Shown: in pieces, positions 32,622 to 40,445 of the stretch
Layout of the letters: every line of letters starts with the position of its first letter
Position numbering within the stretch: the stretch's first letter is position 1
NCBI GenBank assembly: GCA_005881175.1
Contig: VBEN01000014.1
Location: 1 to 45,422, forward strand
Source: Chloroflexota bacterium
GTDB taxonomy: Bacteria > Chloroflexota > Dormibacteria > CF-121
Direction: 5' to 3'
Length of the DNA: 45,422 bases
Position numbers and translations under genes: made by a program
Notes under the pieces: model-generated
Database searches by the model: none
What the model saw: the letters and a program-made list of their open reading frames with translations, nothing else
What the model was told of the DNA's origin: nothing

Positions 32622-33724
32622 CCGAAGAGGGGGCCACCAAGTGGGCCGACGTCGACGCGTCGGCGATCAACCACAACACCAGCCTCGTCAAGCAGCTCGT
32701 CGGTCCGAAGACTGCGGTGATGGCCGTCGTCAAGGCCAATGGCTACGGGCATGGCGCCGTACCGGCCGCACGCGCCGCGCTCAAGGGCGGCGCGAGCTGG
32801 CTGGGTGTCTCATCCGTCCCGGAAGGCATCGAGCTCCGTAAGGCCGGCATCACCGAGCCGATCCTCAACCTCGGCTATACGCCTCCAGCCGCGTTGTCCG
32901 CGGCGGTAGCCTCGAAGCTTAGCCTCACCGTCTACGACCGAGACGGCCTTGACCTGGTGAAAATGGCGGCCACCGAGATCGGCGTCCATGTCAAGGTCGA
33001 CAGCGGCATGCATCGCCTCGGCGCAGCGCCCGAAGAGGCTGTCCAGCTCGCGATGGACGTCCACGCCGATCCCAACCTGCAGCTGGAAGGCTTTTGGACT
33101 CATTTCGCCGACGCCGATCGCGATCTCGCCTTCACGAAAGAGCAATTGCGGATCTTTCTCGACGCCCGCGCGGCGCTGGTGCGCGGTGGGGTGGCGAACT
33201 TCCTCAGTCACGCGGCCGGCTCCGCCGGGCTGTTGCGTCTTCCCGAAGCGCGACTGGACCTGGTGCGGGCTGGGCTGATCATCTACGGCGTTCGTCCGGT
33301 GCGCGGTTGGACGGACCTGCCCACCCTTCGACCCGCGCTCACATGGCAAACAATTGTGACCCATGTGATGACCGTGCCCACAGGCGGGAGCGTCGGCTAT
33401 GGGCGCCGGTTCAGGGCACAGGCGCCGGCACGGGTAGCGACGATCGCCCTCGGTTACGCCGATGGTCTGCATCGGTCCGCGTCCGAAGGCGGTCAGGCGA
33501 TCGTTCGAGGCATGGTGGTGCCGATGGCCGGCACCATCAGCATGGATCAGGCCGCGCTCGACGTGACGACCGTGCCTGGCGTCAAGGTCGGCGATGTCGT
33601 CACGTTGATTGGCCGTGACGGCGAGGCGACGCTCAGCGCCGACGACCTGGCCGAGGCCTCGGGAACGATCAGCTACGAGGTGCTCTGCGCCATCTCGGCT
33701 CGGGTGCCACGCCGGCACCTATAA
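32618..33724 (+). CDS. alr: Alanine racemase (probable CTG start, CTGA overlap with nnrD)
   Basis: TKWADVDASAINHNTSLVKQLVGPKTAVMAVVKANGYGHGA; GGAG at 32606-32609, 8 nt before CTG 32618. Confidence 0.9.
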   Translation: MTEEGATKWADVDASAINHNTSLVKQLVGPKTAVMAVVKANGYGHGAVPAARAALKGGASWLGVSSVPEGIELRKAGITEPILNLGYTPPAALSAAVASKLSLTVYDRDGLDLVKMAATEIGVHVKVDSGMHRLGAAPEEAVQLAMDVHADPNLQLEGFWTHFADADRDLAFTKEQLRIFLDARAALVRGGVANFLSHAAGSAGLLRLPEARLDLVRAGLIIYGVRPVRGWTDLPTLRPALTWQTIVTHVMTVPTGGSVGYGRRFRAQAPARVATIALGYADGLHRSASEGGQAIVRGMVVPMAGTISMDQAALDVTTVPGVKVGDVVTLIGRDGEATLSADDLAEASGTISYEVLCAISARVPRRHL

Positions 33725-33725
33725 T
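33720..33725 (+). promoter_or_regulatory. Perfect TATAAT -10 element for thi operon, overlapping alr stop codon
   Basis: TATAAT about 7 nt upstream of the riboswitch P1 5' strand; no good -35 seen. Confidence 0.5.
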
Positions 33726-33731
33726 CTATGC

Positions 33732-33820
33732 AGCCCTAGCGGAGCGGAATGCGCTGAGAAGTCGGTTCGCCGGCTGACGCTGGAACCTGATCAGGTTGAC
33801 ACCTGCGGAGGGAACGGGCT
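33732..33820 (+). ncRNA. TPP riboswitch (THI element)
   Basis: CTGAGA, GGAACCTGATCAGGTTGACACCTGCGGAGGGAA; P1 AGCCC (33732-33736)/GGGCT (33816-33820). Confidence 0.92.
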
Positions 33821-33852
33821 CTCGAGCATTCCGCAGCAGCCGGGACACTGTT

Positions 33853-34521
33853 ATGAAACGGGCCGAAGAACGACGAGAGAAGTTGTCGCGCATGCGCCTC
33901 TACGTGATCACCGGTGATCGTGGCGACGAGCTCGAGACTGCCCGGATTGTCGAAGCGGCGCTCGATGGCGGTGCGACGATCATTCAGCTCCGGAAGAAGT
34001 CGATGCCCATGGTCGAGCAATATCCGTTGGCGACGGCCCTGCGAACGCTGACCCTGGCGCACGAGGCGCTGCTCATCATCAACGATCATGCCGACCTGGC
34101 GATCGCGGCCGACGCCGACGGCGTCCACCTGGGGCAGGACGATCTCCCGCCCGACGCGGTGCGCGCCCTGCCGGGCTTCGAAGGACGCTTGATCGGCCGC
34201 TCAACGCACAGCCTGGGGCAGGCGCAGCTCGCGATGAATGAGGGCGCCGACTACATTGCCGTCGGCCCGGTCTATCCGACGCCGACGAAGGAAGGCAGGG
34301 CAGCGGTTGGAACAGCGCTGGTCTCGCGGGTTGCCGGGATCGTCGATCGGCCGTTCGTGGCGGTAGGTGGAATCGACCACGACAACGCCGCCGCCGTCGT
34401 TGAGGCTGGTGCGCACGCCATCGCGGTGGTTCGCGCGGTCTATGACGCCGTCGATCCGGCCGAGGCAGCCCGCCGGCTCCACGAACTGATCGTGACCCGG
34501 CTCGAGGTGGCTCGCCGATGA
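33853..34521 (+). CDS. thiE: Thiamine-phosphate synthase
   Basis: LYVITGDRGDELETARIVEAALDGGATIIQLRKKSM...LIINDHADLAIAADADGVHLGQDDLP. Confidence 0.96.
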   Translation: MKRAEERREKLSRMRLYVITGDRGDELETARIVEAALDGGATIIQLRKKSMPMVEQYPLATALRTLTLAHEALLIINDHADLAIAADADGVHLGQDDLPPDAVRALPGFEGRLIGRSTHSLGQAQLAMNEGADYIAVGPVYPTPTKEGRAAVGTALVSRVAGIVDRPFVAVGGIDHDNAAAVVEAGAHAIAVVRAVYDAVDPAEAARRLHELIVTRLEVARR

Positions 34522-35498
34522 CCGACGTGACGGTCACCCTCAACGGCAAGCCGCGTCGGGTCGTCGAGGGTGTGAGCCTGCTTGACTTGCTCGAGCAGCT
34601 GGATGTGCAGCCTTCCCGGGTGGTCGTCGAGCACAACCGCGAGATCCGGCGGCGCGACGATTTCGCGAAGACCGTCGTCCGCGCCGGCGACGAGCTGGAG
34701 CTCGTCTACTTTGTCGGCGGCGGATCACCTACGGACGATGCCTTCGTCGTCGGCGGGCGTCCGCTCCGGTCGCGACTGATCCACGGCACTGGCAAGTACG
34801 CCTCGAACGAGGTTCTCGCCCACTGTCTTACCGCCGCCCAGCCGGACATGATCACGGTAGCGATCCGCCGCTTGAACCTCGAGGGCGGCCGGTCGGAATT
34901 GGAGGGGATCGATCTTCGCCGCTACACGCTGCTGCCGAACACCGCCGGGGCGACGACGGCCGACGGGGCGATCCGCCTCGCCCGCCTCGCCCGCGCGGCG
35001 GGCTTTTCGGACTTCATTAAGGTCGAGGTCGTCGGCGACGAGGACACCTTGCTTCCCGATCCGCAGGCGACGCTCGAGGCAACCCGCCAGCTCGTCAAGG
35101 AAGGCTTCATCGTCATGCCCTACACCAGCGATGACGTCGTGCAGGCGATCAGGCTGTACGAAGCGGGAGCGGCCGCCGTGATGCCGGGGGCGGCGCCCAT
35201 CGGCACGACCCTCGGCCTCCAGAATCTCTTGAATCTCGAACTGATCGTGAGCAAGGTCAAGGTGCCGGTCATCGTCGATGCCGGCCTTGGGGTTCCGTCC
35301 GAAGCCGCCCGCTGCCTCGAGCTGGGCGCCGCGGGAGTGCTCGTGAACACGGCCATCGCGCGTGCGAAGAACCCGCCTGAGATGGCGCGCGCCTTTGCCG
35401 AGGCGGTGGTCGCGGGCCGTCGCGCCTTCAATGCCGGTCGGGCCCATATCGGGGTGAAGGCCGTCGCCAGCAGCCCGGTCGAGGGCATCCCCGTATAG
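34518..35498 (+). CDS. thiSG: ThiS-ThiG fusion: sulfur carrier protein/thiazole synthase
   Basis: N-terminal VTVTLNGKPRRVVEGVSLLDLLEQLD...LVYFVGGG, then ThiG: VGGRPLRSRLIHGTGKYAS...LPNTAGA...FIKVEVVGDEDTLLPDP. Confidence 0.95.
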   Translation: MTDVTVTLNGKPRRVVEGVSLLDLLEQLDVQPSRVVVEHNREIRRRDDFAKTVVRAGDELELVYFVGGGSPTDDAFVVGGRPLRSRLIHGTGKYASNEVLAHCLTAAQPDMITVAIRRLNLEGGRSELEGIDLRRYTLLPNTAGATTADGAIRLARLARAAGFSDFIKVEVVGDEDTLLPDPQATLEATRQLVKEGFIVMPYTSDDVVQAIRLYEAGAAAVMPGAAPIGTTLGLQNLLNLELIVSKVKVPVIVDAGLGVPSEAARCLELGAAGVLVNTAIARAKNPPEMARAFAEAVVAGRRAFNAGRAHIGVKAVASSPVEGIPV

Positions 35499-35551
35499 CC
35501 CAGCGCATCGCACGCCGGCCGCGAACGCTTGCGGACCTCGGCGAGCGTGGA

Positions 35552-36502
35552 GTGCTGCGGTCGATCGCGCGCTACCTCGATCCGCCATCTAAGGATCTGC
35601 TCGTCGCCGCGCCCAAGGATGACGCGGCGGTCTGGCGCGGTGATCCACTGGTCGTGGCGACCACCGACACGATGGTTGAGGAGATCGACTTCCGCCTGTC
35701 CTGGCCGGATTTCGACTTTCGAAGCCTCGGCCGGCGGCTGATCTCGATCAACCTCAGCGATCTGGCCGCGATGGGGGCGGAAGCGCGGCACGCGCTCGTC
35801 TCGCTGTCCCTGCGTGGAACTCTCGATATCGCTTCCGTGCGCCGCTTCTACCAGGGCATCGCCGAACAGGCCCATCGGTTCCACTGCACCGTCGCGGGAG
35901 GCGACCTGAGCGCAACGCCTGGCTTGCTGACGCTGACCGCGACGCTGGTCGGTCGGATTGGCGCGGCGAGGGCCATGCTGAGACGAACAGGCGCGCAACC
36001 CGGCTGGCAGATTGCCGTCACCGGATCGCTGGGCGCCGCAGCCGCCGGGCTACGGCTGCTCGAATCGGGCCGGCGGCCGGCCAACGAAATCGAACGGCGC
36101 TGGGTGTCGGCGCAGGTCGATCCGACGCCACGAATCGGCGCCGGGCGGGCGCTGGTCGAATCCGGAGTGCGGGTTGGCGGCGATATCAGCGATGGCCTCT
36201 ACCGCGAAGTCGAGCGACTGGTGGACGAGGCCGGCCTCGGAGCCACCATCGATGTCCAACGTCTTCCGTTGGCAAAAGGGCTTAATCGTGAACAATGGTC
36301 GCTGGCAGTGAAGGACTCCGAGGACTTCGAGCTTGTTTGTGCGGGATCGGCGCCGCGCCTCCTGCTCGCGCAGCGCGCGTTAGCCCGTCTCAATCTGCCC
36401 CTGACGGTGGTCGGGGCGATCGAGCGGCGGCCCGGAATTCGACTTCGCACCCGCACCGGGATCGAACGGCTTGAAGGTGCCGGCTACGAGCACTTCCGTT
36501 AG
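35552..36502 (+). CDS. thiL: Thiamine-monophosphate kinase (first canonical start GTG 35552; homology extends upstream)
   Basis: TDTMVEEIDFRLSWPDFDFRSLGRRLISINLSDLAAMGAEARHALVSLSL. Confidence 0.92.
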   Translation: MLRSIARYLDPPSKDLLVAAPKDDAAVWRGDPLVVATTDTMVEEIDFRLSWPDFDFRSLGRRLISINLSDLAAMGAEARHALVSLSLRGTLDIASVRRFYQGIAEQAHRFHCTVAGGDLSATPGLLTLTATLVGRIGAARAMLRRTGAQPGWQIAVTGSLGAAAAGLRLLESGRRPANEIERRWVSAQVDPTPRIGAGRALVESGVRVGGDISDGLYREVERLVDEAGLGATIDVQRLPLAKGLNREQWSLAVKDSEDFELVCAGSAPRLLLAQRALARLNLPLTVVGAIERRPGIRLRTRTGIERLEGAGYEHFR

Positions 36503-36941
36503 CACGGCGTCCGTGGATGAGACCTTTGAGCTTGGGCGCCGTCTGGGGCAGGTCCTGGAGCCGGGCGATGTCATCGCGCTCGAGGGCGAGCTCGGGAGCG
36601 GAAAGACCGAGCTGATCAAAGGGATCGCCGAGGCACTCGGCGTCAGCTCCGGTGTGCACAGCCCAACGTATGTCCTTCATCACCGCTACCGGGGGCGGCT
36701 GCCCATCGAGCACTACGACCTCTATCGGCTGGAAGGCATGGCGTGGGTCGACACGGGGCTGGATGAGCCAGCGCCGGATGCGGTCACGCTGATCGAGTGG
36801 CCGGAGCGCGCCACCGTGCTCGACGATTGGGCGACGACCCGGATCCGTCTGACCACGCAGGGCCCGACACGTCGCCAGCTCACATTCATCCGTGGCCCGG
36901 AACGGATTCGTGCCGTGTTCGACCATGCGCCTCGCGATTGA
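36471..36941 (+). CDS. tsaE: tRNA threonylcarbamoyladenosine biosynthesis ATPase TsaE (start could be GTG 36513)
   Basis: GDVIALEGELGSGKTELIKGIAEALG...SPTYVLHHRYRGRLPIEHYDLYRL. Confidence 0.93.
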   Translation: MKVPATSTSVSTASVDETFELGRRLGQVLEPGDVIALEGELGSGKTELIKGIAEALGVSSGVHSPTYVLHHRYRGRLPIEHYDLYRLEGMAWVDTGLDEPAPDAVTLIEWPERATVLDDWATTRIRLTTQGPTRRQLTFIRGPERIRAVFDHAPRD

Positions 36942-37569
36942 CACGTCGGGGGCCGACCAGGCCATGGTCGTGCTCGATGGCCGCCGCCTACTGGCGGCCG
37001 ATGATTGGGTCCGACGCCGCGACGATCCACCGGTCCTGGCGCGCATCGTGGCGCTGGTCAACCGGGGGGGCGGCGGGCCGGACGACGTGGACGGGGTGGC
37101 CGCCGCGCGTGGCCCCGGCTCGTTCACCGGCTTGCGGGTCGGACTGTCGCTGGCGGCCGGCCTCGCCTATGCGCGGCATGTTCCGCTGTACCTCATCGAC
37201 AGCCTCCCGATCCTGGCCCGCCGGGCCATCGGCGAACCAGCCACCGTGGCGCTCCGCGACGCCGGCCGGGCGGAGGTCTACGCCTGGCGGGAGGGGGAAC
37301 CGGTTCGGCGCATGCCTACCGATGAGCTTGCTGCCTGGCTGCCTTCCAGCGCTCGTGTGATGGCGGAGCCGGCCGGCATGCTGGCGACCTGGTCGTCCGG
37401 GCACGCTCATCTCGAAATTCCGCTCGCCGGACGCCGGCCATTGAGCGCGGCGCTCCTCGATTTCGCCATTTGGACCTTCGAATCCCAAAAACCACTGCGA
37501 TATGATGAGGTGCAGGCGCTCTACGTTCAGCCCGCGGCCGCCGAGGAGCGACGAAGGAAGGCCCCGTGA
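36925..37569 (+). CDS. tsaB: tRNA threonylcarbamoyladenosine biosynthesis protein TsaB
   Basis: MRLAIDTSGADQAMVVLDG...GVAAARGPGSFTGLRVGLSLAAGLA. Confidence 0.93.
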   Translation: MRLAIDTSGADQAMVVLDGRRLLAADDWVRRRDDPPVLARIVALVNRGGGGPDDVDGVAAARGPGSFTGLRVGLSLAAGLAYARHVPLYLIDSLPILARRAIGEPATVALRDAGRAEVYAWREGEPVRRMPTDELAAWLPSSARVMAEPAGMLATWSSGHAHLEIPLAGRRPLSAALLDFAIWTFESQKPLRYDEVQALYVQPAAAEERRRKAP

Positions 37570-38111
37570 TGATGCAACTGAAATCTCGTGTGCTCGTCGA
37601 CGCCATGCGCGAGGATGACATCCCCGAAGTGCAGGCCATCGAGCGCGAAATCTTCCCCACCCCGTGGCCACGCAACGCCTACTACCGCGAGCTGCATCAT
37701 AATCGGTCCGCCTATTACCTCGTGCTGCGCCGCGACGACGAGATCGTCGGCTACGCCGGGCTGTGGAAGATGAGCGACGAGGCCCACATCACTACCGTCG
37801 GCGTCCGGGCGAACCAGCAGGGGAAGGGATACGGTCACGCGCTGATGGCCGCCCTGATCCAGCGTGCCTATCATCTCGGGTCGCGCTGGCTGACGCTCGA
37901 GGTGCGGCCGTCGAACGACGTCGCCGTGCGTCTCTACGAGAAGTTCGGTTTCAAAGTGATCGGTCGCCGCCGTGGTTATTACACGGACAACAACGAGGAC
38001 GCGATCGTCATGTGGTCCGACTCCATCCAGGCCCCGAGCTTCAAGAAGCGCTTCAAAGACATCCTGCAAACGCTCGACTTCGAGGGGCTGGATAACAGCA
38101 CGCCGCAGTAG
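37566..38111 (+). CDS. rimI: Ribosomal protein S18 alanine N-acetyltransferase, GNAT family
   Basis: MREDDIPEVQAIEREIFPTPWPRNAYYREL...GVRANQQGKGYGHALMAALI. Confidence 0.93.
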   Translation: MMMQLKSRVLVDAMREDDIPEVQAIEREIFPTPWPRNAYYRELHHNRSAYYLVLRRDDEIVGYAGLWKMSDEAHITTVGVRANQQGKGYGHALMAALIQRAYHLGSRWLTLEVRPSNDVAVRLYEKFGFKVIGRRRGYYTDNNEDAIVMWSDSIQAPSFKKRFKDILQTLDFEGLDNSTPQ

Positions 38112-38131
38112 CCGCCACCGACCGGCGCGTC

Positions 38132-39115
38132 CTGGCGATCGAGACCTCTTGCGATGAAACGGCTGCGGCCGTTGTGGCGAGTGGACCGCGGCTTCTATCG
38201 AATGTGATCCGGTCGCAAGATGAGCTCCACGCGCCCTTCGGCGGCATCGTGCCGGAGATCGCCGCGCGCGCCCACCTGCAAACCCTGGTTCCCGTGATCG
38301 AACGAGCGCTCGAGACCGCTGGCACCCGCTGGGAGCAGGTCGATGGGGTGGCCGTGACCCGCGGCCCCGGCCTGGTGGGCTGCCTGCTGATCGGGGTGAA
38401 CGTGGCGCAGGCGATTGCCTGGGCCCGCAAACTGCCGGTTGTCGGCGTCAGTCACCTGGCCGCTCACGTCTTCGCCGCCCAGCTCGAAGAGCCTGAGCTG
38501 CGTCCACCGCTGCTCGGACTGGTGGTTTCGGGCGGGCACAGCGACTTGATCCGCTGGCAGAAGGACGGCGGCATCACGGTGATCGGGCGCACCAGGGACG
38601 ACGCGGCGGGGGAGGCGTTCGACAAGGGCGCGCGGATCCTGGGTTTGCCATTCCCCGGCGGTCCGGCGATTGACAAGCTGGCGGCGGCGGGCGATCCTCG
38701 GGCAGTCGCCTTCCCGCGGCCGCGCGCACCCGGCCTCGACTTCAGCTTCAGCGGCGTCAAGACTGCCTTGCTCTACGAGGTGCGGAAGCGGACGTCGCTG
38801 TCCGAGCAGCAGCGTGCGGATCTGGCGGCCAGCTATCAGGAGGCCATCGTCGATGCGCTGCTGCAGCGCGTTGAGGCGGCTCTGGCTCAACAGCCGACAC
38901 CGACGATCGTGCTCGGCGGTGGCGTCGCCCGCAACCGCCGGCTACGGGAGGCGGCGCAGCAGCGACTGGGCTCGCGAGCGCACCTCGTGATTCCGGCACC
39001 TGATCTCTGCACCGACAATGCGGCGATGATCGGGGCCGCCGCCCTGATCGAGTGGGATCGGCGAGGGCCCGATCCGGCGCCTTTCGACGCCGACCCCAGT
39101 TTCGGATTCGCGTAA
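38132..39115 (+). CDS. tsaD: tRNA N6-adenosine threonylcarbamoyltransferase TsaD (start unresolved; no ATG/GTG/TTG before 38174)
   Basis: LAIETSCDETAAAVVASGPRLLSNVIRSQDELHAPFGGIVPEIAARAHL; first canonical start (GTG 38174) would drop ETSCDET. Confidence 0.93.
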   Translation: MAIETSCDETAAAVVASGPRLLSNVIRSQDELHAPFGGIVPEIAARAHLQTLVPVIERALETAGTRWEQVDGVAVTRGPGLVGCLLIGVNVAQAIAWARKLPVVGVSHLAAHVFAAQLEEPELRPPLLGLVVSGGHSDLIRWQKDGGITVIGRTRDDAAGEAFDKGARILGLPFPGGPAIDKLAAAGDPRAVAFPRPRAPGLDFSFSGVKTALLYEVRKRTSLSEQQRADLAASYQEAIVDALLQRVEAALAQQPTPTIVLGGGVARNRRLREAAQQRLGSRAHLVIPAPDLCTDNAAMIGAAALIEWDRRGPDPAPFDADPSFGFA

Positions 39116-39181
39116 CCTGGGCTGCGACGGCGGCGTTGTGGTGCTATGTCCGAGTCGCGCCCGTAAGTAGAGGAGGGAATC

Positions 39182-40018
39182 ATGCGGTTTCGCCCCATTG
39201 CCATCATGGCGGCGATCGCGGCGTCGCTCGTCAGCTCGGCGTCGGTCAGCGCTGGACCCGCGAGCTTCAATCAACCAAAGCACTATTACCTGGCGCTGGG
39301 TGATTCGCTGGCGTTCGGTTATCAGCAGGCGAAGTTCAACGCGGAGGCAGCGGCCGGAGGTGTCGATGCCACCACGTTCAATACCGGATACGTGGATGAT
39401 TTCGGCGCGAAGCTGAGAGCCGTCAAGCACCCGACCCGGATGGTGAACTTCGGCTGTCCGGGCGAGACGACGGCATCCTATTTCACCGCCTGTTCCTGGC
39501 ATGCAGTCGGCGGGTTGCCGCTGCACGACACATATTCTGGGTCTCAGGAATCCGCCGCGCTTGCCTTTATCGGCGACCACCGTAACCAGGTGAGCCCGAT
39601 CACGCTGGATCTCGGCGCGAATGACACCACTCCGTGCTTCACGAGTCCGGACCCGGCTTGCGTGGCGAATGCCCTCGCGCGGGTTGGCGCCAACCTGGAT
39701 CGGGCGCTCGGCGAGCTTCGGGCAGCCGCCCCGAACGCCGAGATCATCGTGATGACCTACTACGATCCGTATGCCGCCGTCGCGCCGCAGAGCCTTGCCA
39801 TCACCCATGCGCTCAACAACGCGATCACGACGGCCGCCGCCGCCCACGGCGTCCGGGTGGCCGATGCCTTTACCCCAATCAACCTGGCGCAGCCTCAGCC
39901 GGCAACGCTTTGCGCCCTGACCCTCGTTTGTACGGCGCTGCACGATATTCACGCCAGTGACGCCGGCTACGCCGTGATCGCCCAGCAGTTCTGGGCAGCC
40001 TCGGACTATGGCCCTTGA
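39182..40018 (+). CDS. Secreted SGNH/GDSL-family hydrolase
   Basis: Signal peptide; ALGDSLAFGYQ (GDS), LDLGANDTTP (GxND-like), HDIHASDAGY (DxxH-like). Confidence 0.82.
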   Translation: MRFRPIAIMAAIAASLVSSASVSAGPASFNQPKHYYLALGDSLAFGYQQAKFNAEAAAGGVDATTFNTGYVDDFGAKLRAVKHPTRMVNFGCPGETTASYFTACSWHAVGGLPLHDTYSGSQESAALAFIGDHRNQVSPITLDLGANDTTPCFTSPDPACVANALARVGANLDRALGELRAAAPNAEIIVMTYYDPYAAVAPQSLAITHALNNAITTAAAAHGVRVADAFTPINLAQPQPATLCALTLVCTALHDIHASDAGYAVIAQQFWAASDYGP

Positions 40019-40043
40019 ACCTGCCCAGGCCATCAGGTATCAT
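40015..40043 (+). promoter_or_regulatory. Sigma70-type promoter for groES
   Basis: TTGAAC (40015-40020), 17-nt spacer, TATCAT (40038-40043). Confidence 0.7.
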
Positions 40044-40069
40044 TAGCACTCGGACTAACTGAGTGCTAA
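40043..40069 (+). promoter_or_regulatory. CIRCE element (HrcA operator)
   Basis: TTAGCACTC-N9-GAGTGCTAA perfect inverted repeat immediately upstream of groES. Confidence 0.97.
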
Positions 40070-40094
40070 TCACCGCCAGCAAGGAGGATCGCGT

Positions 40095-40397
40095 ATGAAC
40101 TTGAGGCCATTGGGAGACCGGGTCGTGATCAAGCCCGTCGAGCGGGAGGAGCGGACCAAGAGCGGCATCGTGCTGCCCGACACCGCCAAAGAGAAGCCCC
40201 AGGAGGGCATGGTCGAAGCCATCGGGAACGGCCGCTTCATCGAGGCGACCGGCAAGCGTGAGCCGCTCGACGTCAAGGTCGGCGACCGCGTCGTTTATGC
40301 GAAGTACGCCGGCAGCGAGATCAAGCTCGACGAGACCGAGTACCTGATCGTGTCCGAGAAGGATATCCTCGCCGTCGTCGCGAACGGCAAGAAATAA
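40095..40397 (+). CDS. groES: Co-chaperonin GroES
   Basis: [38 protein letters not shown]. Confidence 0.98.
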   Translation: MNLRPLGDRVVIKPVEREERTKSGIVLPDTAKEKPQEGMVEAIGNGRFIEATGKREPLDVKVGDRVVYAKYAGSEIKLDETEYLIVSEKDILAVVANGKK

Positions 40398-40416
40398 GCC
40401 GCCGAAAAATCAACGG

Positions 40417-40445
40417 AAGCCAGCCTACGGGCTGGCTTTCTTTAT
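40417..40445. terminator. Rho-independent, probably bidirectional terminator between convergent groES and peroxiredoxin
   Basis: AAGCCAGCC-TACG-GGCTGGCTT then TTCTTTATTT; A/T tract also on the other side. Confidence 0.9.
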
